NCBI GenBank assembly: GCA_044228245.1
Contig: JBGAVG010000003.1
Span: forward strand, 263,292-327,291
Source: Methylotenera_A sp044228245
GTDB taxonomy: Bacteria > Pseudomonadota > Gammaproteobacteria > Burkholderiales > Methylophilaceae
Direction: 5' to 3'
DNA: 64,000 nucleotides
Shown: positions 35,844 through 46,200 of the stretch, in pieces
How the letters are laid out: every line of letters starts with the position of its first letter
How positions within the stretch are numbered: the stretch's first letter is position 1
Translations under genes and position numbers: made by a program
Notes under the pieces: generated by a model
Seen by the model: the letters and a program-made list of their open reading frames with translations, nothing else
The model's database searches: none
What the model was told of the DNA's origin: nothing

Positions 35844-38084
35844 CTAACGTTTTTCTTCAGCGGGTAAAGGCATAATCGGGATGTAGTGGCCATCTGCACC
35901 GACCGGTGTCAACGGCAACCCGGCGCGTTCCCGGTGCTTGCGCTCCTGCGATAGCGGCGGACAGGCATGTTCGTCATAATACATGACCATGCAATCCAGA
36001 CATAGCATGCATTCGCGCTGGTCGATCTCCCCCTTCGGGTTAATCGCCAGCGAACCGCAGCCCTTGGCACAAGCGCTGCAGGTGGTGCAGGCCGGTTTGC
36101 GCTTGAGTCCGAACCAGCGAAACGTGGTTGGGATTGCCAGTGCAGCACCCAATGGACACAGATATTTGCAGAAAGGACGCTCTGTGAATATAGACAAACC
36201 GAGCAAAGCTGCAACGAATAAGGTATAAGGCCAGGCGCGATTGAACATGCCGACTAGGAACGTGGTCTTAAACGGCTCAACTTCTGCCAGTTTTTCTGCT
36301 AAGCCCATAGAGAAGAACGACACCGCCAGCAGTCCATAGAAAATCGCGTATTTCAGCCATTTTAGCTGGTGATGGATGCGTTCCGGCAACAGGAACTGGA
36401 AGCGCTTGAGGCCGACCCAACCGCCTATTTTGTACAACAGTTCGGACAGCGAGCCAAACGGGCACAGCCAGCCACAGAACAAACCGCGCCCCCAGATAAA
36501 CACCGTGATGATGATGAACCACCAGAAGATGAAAATGAACGGGTCTGTGAGGAACAGCTCCCACTCCCACTGAAACAGCAGGGCATGGAACCAGGTCAGT
36601 ACTTGGGTAATTGAAGGCTGCGCCATCATGGCGAAGCCGACGAAGCCGATGCTGGCGACCCACCCGAAGTACTTGAATCCGTCGACCCAGTGCTTATTCT
36701 TACGTGTACAGCGTCGCACCAGCCAGTCGCGTTTGGCATATACCGTACCAATCAATAGCAATAGTGCCGTAAAGGCAACGATTCCTAAAGTCTTGTCCTT
36801 CCAGATACGCAGCCAGGTTGGATCCGGTACGATAATGACCGGACGACCACCCTGCAAATAAGCATCCGGCAGCCAGGATTCGGCGTCGAAGCTGGTAAAC
36901 GTCCTGTGACCCGTGATCTTGTCCATCTTGTTTGCCAGGAACACCAGTTTCCATGGATAAGCCGCTGAGAAACTCTTGGAACGGATAATAAAGATGGCGG
37001 ATTCATTGAAAGCTGGCGCCCCCGCCGCCTCGATGCCATACAGGTTGAGATAATCCAGGTCGCGGAAAGTGAAGGTGTCCATTTCCTGCGCCACCTGGAT
37101 GCGGTCGTAGATGCCGCCGCGCACGAAACCGGAACCCTTGAATGACTCACTACCTCCTGTGCGGATAATAAATATCGCGTGCTCGTCCGGTTTGAGGCGC
37201 GCCATCAGGCTTTCATAATTGCTTTTACCAAGAATCGCATGGCCCAGCGTTGGCTGGTTCAGATAACCAAACCACAAATCAAGGTAGGGTGTGCCGGCGG
37301 CATCGAGGCCGACATCTTCGCGCTTGACCAGCAAGCGTTGCACGCCGCCCTCAGCAACCAGGTCGTCCCAGGTTGATGATTTGGCAAGCTCGGTAAATTT
37401 CGCCTGAGGCCGTATGGTAGGTTTTAGAATGCCCACCTGCCTGGCAATCTGCACGCCGCTGCGCATCATCACCTGGTTTTGGGCGACCACCGTCACGGTA
37501 GCACCGGTGATGGCATCCAGACCGATATAGCTCTGCCCCTCACGTGGCTTGCCGATTTCGATCTTGTCACCGACAAACTTGCCTACATACTGCTTGATGA
37601 ACTTGGTCAACTCGTCCTCTGGAATGCCCAGCAAGAGAATCGGCTCGCTATGACGCAGCACTTTCGCGCCAGTAATAATGCCCTTGGTATCCATACCAAT
37701 CAGGGTGACCACGGGCTTGCCGGAATAGGCAGGAATATCCACGATGTCTGTGGACAAGAACACGTAACCGATCAGCTCACGCTCGTCATCCTCACCGTGA
37801 TGGTTGTCCTTTTCTTGAGAGTCGCCGTTTTCTTTATGATCATCAATCTCGCCATGGTCGCCTTTTTTGCTACGATAGGCCTCGACATAAGCGGGCTTGC
37901 CCTTACGTTCTGAAAAGCTATCGGCATCTGCAATAACATCACCGCAAGGGACGTAGGCACATAAATCTGGGTCTGTGGAAAGCTGTACTGGCAGCGGTGC
38001 CTCATAGGCATTGCCGTACGCGGCCGATGCAAGCACCAGCATCAGCACACTTATTCCAGCACGCAAAGGATTCAACAAACGCAT
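35844..38084 (-). CDS. nosR: NosR, FMN- and Fe-S-containing electron donor protein for N2O reduction
   Basis: Polytopic protein of 746 residues required for NosZ activity and expression. A signal segment (about 10-26) leads to the periplasmic FMN-binding domain, with the flavinylation-type motif DAITGATVTV near 200. Six helices follow (from about 415), carrying CGWLCPFGSLSELL and CKYLCPLGAALAIP. A cytoplasmic two-[4Fe-4S] tail is formed by CTTCSACAKGC and CMLCLDC. An unusual acidic, His-rich insertion occupies about residues 71-102. The gene follows nosZ, separated by a terminator, whereas nosR is first in many clade I clusters. Confidence 0.95.
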   Translation of the reverse strand: MRLLNPLRAGISVLMLVLASAAYGNAYEAPLPVQLSTDPDLCAYVPCGDVIADADSFSERKGKPAYVEAYRSKKGDHGEIDDHKENGDSQEKDNHHGEDDERELIGYVFLSTDIVDIPAYSGKPVVTLIGMDTKGIITGAKVLRHSEPILLLGIPEDELTKFIKQYVGKFVGDKIEIGKPREGQSYIGLDAITGATVTVVAQNQVMMRSGVQIARQVGILKPTIRPQAKFTELAKSSTWDDLVAEGGVQRLLVKREDVGLDAAGTPYLDLWFGYLNQPTLGHAILGKSNYESLMARLKPDEHAIFIIRTGGSESFKGSGFVRGGIYDRIQVAQEMDTFTFRDLDYLNLYGIEAAGAPAFNESAIFIIRSKSFSAAYPWKLVFLANKMDKITGHRTFTSFDAESWLPDAYLQGGRPVIIVPDPTWLRIWKDKTLGIVAFTALLLLIGTVYAKRDWLVRRCTRKNKHWVDGFKYFGWVASIGFVGFAMMAQPSITQVLTWFHALLFQWEWELFLTDPFIFIFWWFIIITVFIWGRGLFCGWLCPFGSLSELLYKIGGWVGLKRFQFLLPERIHHQLKWLKYAIFYGLLAVSFFSMGLAEKLAEVEPFKTTFLVGMFNRAWPYTLFVAALLGLSIFTERPFCKYLCPLGAALAIPTTFRWFGLKRKPACTTCSACAKGCGSLAINPKGEIDQRECMLCLDCMVMYYDEHACPPLSQERKHRERAGLPLTPVGADGHYIPIMPLPAEEKR

Positions 38085-38110
38085 AAAGCTACCACCAACT
38101 TTTATAAGGT

Positions 38111-38134
38111 AAAAAGGGGAGGCTAGGCCTCCCC
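38111..38134 (-). terminator. Intrinsic terminator between nosZ and nosR
   Basis: On the minus strand GGGGAGGC-CTA-GCCTCCCC, an 8-bp perfect GC-rich stem with a 3-base loop, is followed by TTTTT. It lies 25 bases after the nosZ stop and 27 before the nosR ATG. Confidence 0.9.
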
Positions 38135-38158
38135 CAGGATGATGCCATTGACACTAAA

Positions 38159-40087
38159 TTACGCTTCCACGAACATCCGTGAACGCATTTCCAGGTGCAA
38201 TGCATGACAGAAATGTGAGCAGTAGCACCAGTACATCCCAGGCTTTTCAGCTTTGAAGGTCACTGACTTGGTTTCCTGTGGATTAACGATAAAGTTGATG
38301 TTGTACTTTTCAATCGCAAAACCGTGGGTCAGATCTTCTACCTTGTCCAGATTGGTCAGAATAATCGTCACTTCGTCACCGACTTTCACTTTAAAGTCAC
38401 TCAGAGAAAAAGCTGGCGCCATGCTGGTAATTTTTACGGTCACTTTATTACCGCTGCGGAAGACACCTGCTTCTTTCGGATCTTTCACCGCATTCGGGAA
38501 CTCATCCAGATTGTAAACCTGACGTGGTTTGATGATGTCGCGCTTAACGATGATGAAATCGTGCGGTTCTGGGCGTACCGGGTGCTCAGATGCCAGCACC
38601 ATCTTGTCGCCAGAAATATCGATCAATTGCTCGTTTTCAGGATGCATCGGGCCAACCGGCAGGAAGCGATCCTTGGAGAACTTGCAACCCACCGCCAGCC
38701 ATTTGCCGTCCGCCTCTTTGGTTTCTGACATTGAAGCGTTCAGGTGACCCGGCTGGTATTGCACGTCGATACGGTCGACCACGTACTTGGCGTTCTTGTC
38801 GCCTTTGTAGAACTTAATAGCGTTTTCCAGATTCCATTTTACCACCTGGCTATCCAAAAACAGCGTGGTATAGGCATTGCCGCGGCCATCAAAAGCCGTG
38901 TGTAGTGGGCCTAGGCCGAGTTCGACTTCAGCAACGACTACTTCGGAGATGTTTTTTATTTCGCCATCAAACCATTTCAGCACCAAACTGAGGTCAATCA
39001 CCGTGCCGGTTGGAGACAGTTTGCCGGCGCAAATGAAATACTTACCATCCGGTGATGCATTGACGCCATGCGGGTTTTTAGGTACTGGTACATAGGCAGT
39101 CAGTGCTGTTTTAGGGTCTTTATTTGCATCAGGTGTGCCATCAACCACAGGCACTTTAGAATCACCATAGTGCTTGAACTTACCGTCCTTCACCGCCTGC
39201 TCGATGCGGGCAATATTGAAGAACAGGCAGGCGTCTTTTTCTGCGCTCATCATGTCCACGTACTTTACGCCACCTTCAGTGTTGTACTGATTGGTAGCAG
39301 CAAGTTTGCCATCGTAGGATGTGGCAGTCAGGTCGCAATTGCCATGAATCTCCACCTGCCAGCGCACCTCCATGGTTTCAGCATCTACACAACTGAACAG
39401 TGCATGGTATTTTTCCGGATTTTCCATGTCGTGACCATCGTTGGGCAACGGCGCTGCAAATTCAGCACCGCAGAAAACGCGCGTGGTGTAATTAATACTT
39501 TGGTCTACCGGGTCACGCTTATCCGGGAAAATGCCGTGAAAGCCTTGGATATTAGGAATCTCAGTAATCTTGTCGCATTCGAATGTATCTAGACGCATAC
39601 GCGCGATACGGCAGTTGATTTTGTCGTTTACCCAGGCATACTTGCCATCGTAAGTGCCATCTTTATAGGAGCCATGCACGTGGTGGGTATCAGCCACATG
39701 GTATTTCAGGCTGCCGTCAGCCTTGGTGCCCATCACGGCTTTAGATTCATTGGTGATGCCCCAGCCTACCAGTGCATCAGGGTTAAATACCGGAATGCGA
39801 TGAATTTCGCGACCGGAAGGCAGACCCAACACGCGCACATCGCCCGTATGACCACCGCTCCATAAGCCGTAGTAGGAATCCAGCTGACCAGGCGCCACTT
39901 CGTGTGTACTTCCGGCTACGGCGGGCCCAGTCGCGCCGCCGATGGCTGATACGCCTTCTTTTTTGCAGCCGACCAATCCGGCTGAGAGAAAAGTCCCCGC
40001 GACGCCCACTGCTGCCGCGGTGTTTAGGAATTTCCGGCGCTCAAGATCAGGCGGTGTATCAATCTTTGGGGTATTGTCGAATGACAT
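38159..40087 (-). CDS. nosZ: NosZ, nitrous oxide reductase (Tat-exported, clade I)
   Basis: Periplasmic multicopper enzyme reducing N2O to N2. AAGGAG-AATGAAC-ATG favours the start at 40087 (MSFDNTP); an ATG two codons earlier is almost on the ribosome site. The leader has LERRKFLNTAAAVGVAG, a Tat signal, as in clade I NosZ. The seven-bladed propeller holds CuZ histidines, for example in DTHHVHGSYKDGTYDG. The C-terminal cupredoxin has the CuA motif CSHFCHALHLEM. The length (about 642 residues) is normal. It is the first gene of the cluster and divergent from narK1. Confidence 0.97.
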   Translation of the reverse strand: MSFDNTPKIDTPPDLERRKFLNTAAAVGVAGTFLSAGLVGCKKEGVSAIGGATGPAVAGSTHEVAPGQLDSYYGLWSGGHTGDVRVLGLPSGREIHRIPVFNPDALVGWGITNESKAVMGTKADGSLKYHVADTHHVHGSYKDGTYDGKYAWVNDKINCRIARMRLDTFECDKITEIPNIQGFHGIFPDKRDPVDQSINYTTRVFCGAEFAAPLPNDGHDMENPEKYHALFSCVDAETMEVRWQVEIHGNCDLTATSYDGKLAATNQYNTEGGVKYVDMMSAEKDACLFFNIARIEQAVKDGKFKHYGDSKVPVVDGTPDANKDPKTALTAYVPVPKNPHGVNASPDGKYFICAGKLSPTGTVIDLSLVLKWFDGEIKNISEVVVAEVELGLGPLHTAFDGRGNAYTTLFLDSQVVKWNLENAIKFYKGDKNAKYVVDRIDVQYQPGHLNASMSETKEADGKWLAVGCKFSKDRFLPVGPMHPENEQLIDISGDKMVLASEHPVRPEPHDFIIVKRDIIKPRQVYNLDEFPNAVKDPKEAGVFRSGNKVTVKITSMAPAFSLSDFKVKVGDEVTIILTNLDKVEDLTHGFAIEKYNINFIVNPQETKSVTFKAEKPGMYWCYCSHFCHALHLEMRSRMFVEA

Positions 40088-40131
40088 GTTCATTCTCCTT
40101 AAGGATGTTCTATTCTTCCCTTATGCAGGGG

Positions 40132-40148
40132 TGCGACATTGTGTCGCA
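40132..40148. promoter_or_regulatory. Perfect inverted repeat upstream of nosZ
   Basis: TGCGACA-TTG-TGTCGCA, two perfect 7-base arms around a 3-base spacer, 45 bases before the nosZ start codon. It may be an operator or an mRNA leader hairpin. It does not match the FNR/DNR box, and I cannot name a regulator. Confidence 0.55.
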
Positions 40149-40290
40149 TGCCTACTATACTCTAAATAGTAGTTACTACTACTAGCCAAAAGGACTAGTT
40201 CTTTTGCAGTTGCTTTTTCATTCTTCTGGAGAATAGGCACACAATTGCGATCAGCCTAATCTTGCATTATGTAATTAATGTAGGAGAGGA

Positions 40291-41562
40291 ATGATGGCGA
40301 CACAACAATATAAGGCCTGGTCAGTGGTGGTTTTGAGCACACTGGCGTTTACCGTATGTTTCATGATCTGGATGATGTTCGCAGTGATCGGTATTCCGAT
40401 CAAGGAAACGCTCGGCCTGAATGAAACAGAATTTGGCATTCTGATTGCAACCCCGGTACTCACAGGCTCGCTGATCCGCTTGCCACTTGGCATGTGGACT
40501 GACAAGTTCGGTGGGCGCATCGTATTCTTTATCCTGATGTTGTCGACGGTGATTCCGATTTATCTCATTTCCCAATGTACTCAGTATTGGCAGTTTTTAG
40601 TGACGGGGTTGTTTGTGGGGGTTGCCGGCGGCTCCTTTACCGTGGGAATTTCTTATTGCGCACGCTGGTTTCCTAAAAACAAACAAGGGCTGGCGATGGG
40701 CATTTTCGGCGCCGGCAACACCGGGGCCGCGGTGACCAAACTGGTCGCCCCGCTGATTGTGGTCGCTTACGGCTGGACCATGGTGCCGCAGATTTATGCA
40801 GTATTGATGACGGTGACAGCGCTGCTGTTCTGGTTTTTCACTTATAGTGACCCTGCACACAAGGCAGGCAAAACCATTACCGTGCGTGAGCAACTGGCAG
40901 TGCTTAAAGATCCCAAAGTGTGGAAATACAGCCAGTATTATTCCATTGTGTTTGGCGGCTATGTGGCTTTGGCGCTGTGGATGACCAAGTATTATATCGG
41001 TGAGTATGGTTTTGACCTCAAAACCGCTGCCATGATGGCGGCAGCTTTCAGTATCCCCGGCGGCGTACTGCGTGCGGTCGGCGGCTATTTTTCAGATAAA
41101 TTTGGCGCACATACCGTGACCTGGTGGGTCTTGTGGGTATCGTTGGTCTGCCTGTTTTTCCTCTCATATCCGCAAACTGACGTTTCCATTATGACTGTGA
41201 AAGGTCCGCAAACCTTCCATATCGGCTTAAATGCCACGCTGTTCACAGTCATTATGTTTACCATCGGTATTGCGTTTGCGATTGGTAAGGCTTCGGTATT
41301 TAAGTACATCTCGGATGAATATCCACACAATATTGGGGTAATTTCCGGCGTAGTGGGCATGGCCGGTGGGCTGGGCGGGTTTTTCCTGCCGATCATGTTC
41401 GGCGCGCTGGTGGATTTGACCGGTGTGCGCTCATCCGCCTTTATGCTGATGTTCGGCATTATCTGGGTATCTCTCATCTGGATGTACTGGACAGAAGTAC
41501 GACCAGTCAAAATTGGCCGCCATCACGAGCGTCAGGCCGCAAAACAAGCAGTACCAATCTAA
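40291..41562 (+). CDS. narK1: NarK1-type MFS nitrate/nitrite transporter
   Basis: A 423-residue inner-membrane porter with twelve hydrophobic segments. The nitrate signature in helix 5 is FGAGNTGAAVTKLVAPLIVV and its counterpart in helix 11 GVVGMAGGLGGFFLPIMFG. Type 1 NarK proteins are thought to be nitrate/proton symporters starting respiration. It is the first gene of narK1-narK2-narGHJI, preceded by GGAGAGGA; either of two adjacent ATGs may serve. The intergenic region shared with nosZ shows no perfect FNR box. The frame of narK2 opens before its stop. Confidence 0.93.
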   Translation: MMATQQYKAWSVVVLSTLAFTVCFMIWMMFAVIGIPIKETLGLNETEFGILIATPVLTGSLIRLPLGMWTDKFGGRIVFFILMLSTVIPIYLISQCTQYWQFLVTGLFVGVAGGSFTVGISYCARWFPKNKQGLAMGIFGAGNTGAAVTKLVAPLIVVAYGWTMVPQIYAVLMTVTALLFWFFTYSDPAHKAGKTITVREQLAVLKDPKVWKYSQYYSIVFGGYVALALWMTKYYIGEYGFDLKTAAMMAAAFSIPGGVLRAVGGYFSDKFGAHTVTWWVLWVSLVCLFFLSYPQTDVSIMTVKGPQTFHIGLNATLFTVIMFTIGIAFAIGKASVFKYISDEYPHNIGVISGVVGMAGGLGGFFLPIMFGALVDLTGVRSSAFMLMFGIIWVSLIWMYWTEVRPVKIGRHHERQAAKQAVPI

Positions 41563-41572
41563 GGGGAATCAC

Positions 41573-43183
41573 ATGTCAACCAATATCAAAGACTGGAACG
41601 TTGAAGACAATCACTTTTGGGAATCCACAGGTAAGAAAACCGCTTACCGTAACTTGTGGATCTCAGTGCCGGCATTGTTATGCGGATTCGCCGTATGGCT
41701 GATGTGGGGCATTATCACGGTGCAGATGAGCAACCTGGGCTTTCCGTTCAGCAAGGATGAGCTGTTTACGCTGACGGCGATTTCAGGCTTGGCTGGCGCC
41801 ACCATGCGCATCCCGGCGTCGTTCTTCATCCGGTTGGCGGGTGGACGCAATACCATCTTTCTCACGACTTTCATGCTGGTGACCCCCGCCATCGGTACCG
41901 GTATTGCCTTGCAGCATCCGGAATGGCCGCTGTGGGTGTTCCAGCTGATGGCGCTGTGGTCTGGCGTGGGCGGCGGCAATTTCGCAGCCTCCATGAGCAA
42001 TATCAGCACATTCTTCCCCAAACGTTTGCAAGGCACGGCGCTGGGCATCAACGCCGGACTGGGTAACTTCGGCGTGACCACCATGCAGATTCTGATTCCA
42101 CTGGTGATGACTGTCGGGGTATTTGGCGCATTGGGTGGTGATTCCGTGGCACTGGTCAAGGATAGCGGCTGGATATTCGGTAAAATCGCCGCCGGTACGC
42201 CAACCTATATTCAGAATGCAGGATTCGTCTGGATTCTGCTGCTGGTGCCGCTGGCAGCAGCAGCATGGTTCGGGATGAACAATTTGCTGCCGATTTCTCC
42301 AGATGCCGGGAAAACCCTGCTGGCCTTCATCAAAATCACTTGGCTGTACACTTTGGCATTTGTACCCGCTATCGTTGGTCTGTACCTTTATCTGCCTGCA
42401 CCGACTGGTTTGGGGCTGCTCAACATGTGGGTCGCTATGCCGCTCATTATTGTGGCAACATTGCTGGTGATGAAGCTGGCTGCATTCGGCACCATGAAAG
42501 AAAACATTGCCAAGCAGTTCGCGATTTTCAAAAACAAGCATACCTGGTCGATGACTGCGCTCTACGTGGTGACTTTCGGCTCATTCATCGGTTTTTCGAT
42601 GGCTTTGCCCTTATCTATCACCGTGATTTTCGGCGAGCAGCATATATTTGACGCGGCAGCTCAAACCTGGAGTCATGTCAAGAATCCTGCTGCACCTTCT
42701 GCTTTGACCTATGCCTGGATCGGTCCGTTTGTGGGTGCGCTGATCCGTCCGGTGGGTGGCTGGATTTCTGATAAGGTGGGCGGCTCTATCGTAACGCAGA
42801 TTATCTCTGCAGTGATGGTGGCTGCTTCAGCTTATGCAGGCTACATCATGATGCAGGCTTATCATTCCGCCACCCCGGAAATCTTCTTTGCCGAGTTTCT
42901 GGTCACATTCGTAGTGTTGTTTGCCGCAACCGGTATCGGCAACGGATCCACGTTCCGCACCGTCGGTGTCATCTTTGACCGCACCCAGGCAGGCCCTGTG
43001 CTGGGCTGGACATCTGCTGTGGCCGCTTACGGTTCTTTCATTGCCCCCGAAGTGATTAAAGGGCAAATCAAGGCGGGAACGCCCGAGATGGCGATGTACG
43101 GCTTTGCCGTGTTCTATGCGCTGTGCCTGATATTGAATTGGTGGTTCTACCTGCGCGCAGGTAGCGAGATCAAGAACCCATAA
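41573..43183 (+). CDS. narK2: NarK2-type MFS nitrate/nitrite antiporter
   Basis: Second porter of about 536 residues; the ATG at 41573 (MSTNIKDWNVEDN) is preceded by AAGGGGAATC, while the longer frame upstream overlaps narK1. It is longer than NarK1 because of extra loops around residues 190-300. It retains the signature LGINAGLGNFGVTTMQILIP and the late GIGNGSTFRTVGVIF. Type 2 NarK proteins exchange nitrate for nitrite. In Paracoccus the two types are fused into one polypeptide; here they are separate neighbours. narG follows 47 bases later. Confidence 0.93.
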   Translation: MSTNIKDWNVEDNHFWESTGKKTAYRNLWISVPALLCGFAVWLMWGIITVQMSNLGFPFSKDELFTLTAISGLAGATMRIPASFFIRLAGGRNTIFLTTFMLVTPAIGTGIALQHPEWPLWVFQLMALWSGVGGGNFAASMSNISTFFPKRLQGTALGINAGLGNFGVTTMQILIPLVMTVGVFGALGGDSVALVKDSGWIFGKIAAGTPTYIQNAGFVWILLLVPLAAAAWFGMNNLLPISPDAGKTLLAFIKITWLYTLAFVPAIVGLYLYLPAPTGLGLLNMWVAMPLIIVATLLVMKLAAFGTMKENIAKQFAIFKNKHTWSMTALYVVTFGSFIGFSMALPLSITVIFGEQHIFDAAAQTWSHVKNPAAPSALTYAWIGPFVGALIRPVGGWISDKVGGSIVTQIISAVMVAASAYAGYIMMQAYHSATPEIFFAEFLVTFVVLFAATGIGNGSTFRTVGVIFDRTQAGPVLGWTSAVAAYGSFIAPEVIKGQIKAGTPEMAMYGFAVFYALCLILNWWFYLRAGSEIKNP

Positions 43184-43230
43184 ATTTAACCAGTAGAACA
43201 GTTAAAAGAATTAATCAAGGAGTCTAAGCG

Positions 43231-46200
43231 ATGAGTCACTTTCTGGATAGGCTGAAATTTTTCGATAAGGTTAAAGAAACCTTTTCAAACGATCACGGTA
43301 TCGTCACCAACGAAGACAGGCAGTGGGAAGACGTGTACCGTCACCGCTGGCAGCACGACAAGGTGGTGCGTTCCACACACGGTGTGAACTGTACCGGCGG
43401 CTGTTCGTGGAAAATCTTTGTAAAGAATGGCCTGGTGTCGTTTGAGATGCAGCAGACCGATTATCCACGTACCCGGGATGACTTGCCGGATCATGAGCCA
43501 CGCGGCTGTCAGCGCGGCGCGTCTTTCTCCTGGTATCTGTATAGCCCGCATCGGATCAAGCATCCATTGATTCGCGGCCGCTTGATTGACCTTTATCGTG
43601 CCGAGCGTAAAACCGGCAAAGACCCCGTAGACGCTTGGGCGGCCATTCAGGCCGACGAGCAAAAACGTAAATCCTATACCGCTGTACGTGGGTTAGGTGG
43701 CTTTGTGCGCACTTCATGGGATGAAGTGAACGAAATCATCGCCGCTGCCAATGTGTACACCATCAAAAAATGGGGCCCTGACCGCATTTTCGGTTTTTCA
43801 CCGATTCCAGCGATGTCAATGATTTCCTATGCTGCAGGTTCCCGCTACCTCTCCCTGATCGGGGCGGCCTGTGGTTCTTTCTATGACTGGTACTGCGACT
43901 TGCCAGCTGCAAGCCCACAAACCTGGGGCGAACAGACCGACGTGCCAGAGGCGGCTGACTGGTACAACTCGACCTACATCATCATCACTGGTGCTAATCT
44001 GCCGATGACGCGTACGCCGGATGCGCACTTTGCTTCAGAAGTGCGTTACAAAGGGGCGAAAATCGTGGCAATGGCGCCAGATTACGCTGAGTTCTGCAAG
44101 TTTTCTGACTTATGGATGCCGATCAAGCAAGGTACAGATTCCGCGGCGTTTCTGGCCATGGGACATGTGGCGCTGAAAGAGTTTCATATCCAGAATCAGG
44201 ATCCGTACTTCCAGGAATATGCACGTAAGTACACCGATATGCCGATGCAGGTGATGCTGCGTAAGCAGGGGGATGCTTATGTGTCAGATCGCTTTCTGCG
44301 CGCCTCGGATTTAGATGGGGCTTTGGGCGAAACCAATAATCCCGACTGGAAAACCATTGTTTTTGACGAGAGAAGTAACGCATATGTTGCGCCTAACGGT
44401 TCAATAGGCTTCCGCTGGGGCGAAGAAGGAAAGTGGAATCTGCTCGAGAAAACCGGTGCAAATCAGCAGGAAACACTGGCGCAGCTGACCTGCATTGATG
44501 TGCGTGACGATGTGGTCTCCGTCGGCTTCCCGCATTTCACTCAAGGCGAAGATAATTTGTTATACCGTAATGTGCCGGTACGCAAAGTTAAATTAGCCAA
44601 TGGTGAAGTGGCCTTGGTGGCTACCGTATTTGACTTGCAAATCGCCCAATACGGCATCGATCGTGGTTTGGGTGGTGCAAACGTGGCTAAAGATTATAAC
44701 GATGCCGATGTGGCTTACACACCGGCTTGGGCAGAAAAAGTGACGGGCGTGAAAGCCGCCGATATTGAGCGCACCGGCCGTGAGTTTGCCTACAACGCCT
44801 CAAAAACCAAGGGCAAATCCATGGTGATTATGGGCGCTGCGATTAACCACTGGTACCACAATGATTTGTCCTACCGTTCGATTATGAACCTGCTGCATAT
44901 GTGCGGCTGCGTGGGGCAAACCGGCGGCGGCTGGGCACACTATGTCGGACAGGAAAAACTGCGCCCACAGGCCGGCTGGGCACCGATTGCCTTTGCGCTG
45001 GATTGGCACCGTCCACCTCGCCATACCAACTCGACCTCATACTGGTATTTCCACACGGATCAATGGCGTTATGAAACACTGAATGCCGATAGCCTGTTGT
45101 CGCCTGCCGGCAAGGGCAAAAACCGTGGTAATTCTATTGCCGATTACAACGTTAAAGCAGCACGCATGGGCTGGCTGCCATCCATGCCAAACTTTAATCG
45201 CAGCTCAATTGAATTGGCTGAAGATGCTTTCAAGAAGGGTGCAACGGACGAAGCTTCCGTAGCTAAGTACGTGGCTGGGCAATTGAAATCCGGCGAACTG
45301 GATGTGGCGTATGCCGATCCGGATAATCCAGTCAACTGGCCACGTAATCTGTTTGTATGGCGTGCTAATCTGATTGGTACTTCTGCCAAAGGGCATGAGT
45401 ATTTCTTGAAACATTTACTCGGTGCACAAAACGGCGTACTGCAGGAATCCGGGGCCGGGCGTGGTAATAAAGAAGTGACATGGCATGAAGATGCACCCAT
45501 CGGCAAGCTGGATTTGATGGTGGATATCAATTTCCGCCTCAATTCCACCGGCGCCTATTCAGACATCATCTTGCCGACGGCAACCTGGTATGAAAAAAAT
45601 GACCTCAATACCACGGACATGCACCCATTCATTCATCCGTTGTCTGAGGCGGTGTCACCTGGCTGGGAATCTAAATCTGATTGGCAGATTTTCAAGACGA
45701 TTGCCAAGACGTTCTCCCCGCTGGCAGAGAAGCATTTAGGCACCAAGAAAGAAGTGGTGGCCTTGCCGATGCAGCATGACTCCGCCGCAGAGCTGGCGCA
45801 GCCATTCGGTGAAGTTAAAAACTGGAAAGAAGGAGATTGTGAGCCGATTCCAGGCAAGACCATGGCAATTATCAAACTGGTGGAGCGTACTTATGGCGAT
45901 ACTTACCGTAAGTTCATTGCGCTGGGCCCGTTGATGACCAAGCTCGGCAACAATATCAAAGGGATTGACTGGAATACGGATAGTGAATATGAGCAACTGA
46001 AAAAACATAACAGTACGGTGAAAGAGCCCGGTGTTTCCTTTGGTATGCCTTCGCTGGCGGAAGATATTGAGGTGTGTGACTCAGTGATGCGCATGGCGCC
46101 CGAAACCAATGGTGAAGTGGCGCATAAATCTTGGAGTGCGTTGTCGAAGAAGACGGGTATTGATCATCATCACTTATACGCTGGTCGCCACGAAGATAAG

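Noticed and set aside
40165..40202. Repeated TACTAC and the ACTAGCC-AAAA-GGACTAGT near-palindrome considered as NarL heptamers or a terminator
   Set aside because: The heptamers do not fit TACYYMT, and the hairpin has a bulge and no proper U-run in either direction.
41783..42541. Minus-strand frame of 252 codons opposite narK2
   Set aside because: Antisense to a well supported transporter gene. The product is a hydrophilic His/Gln/Cys-rich sequence with no ribosome site, typical of the complement of membrane helices.
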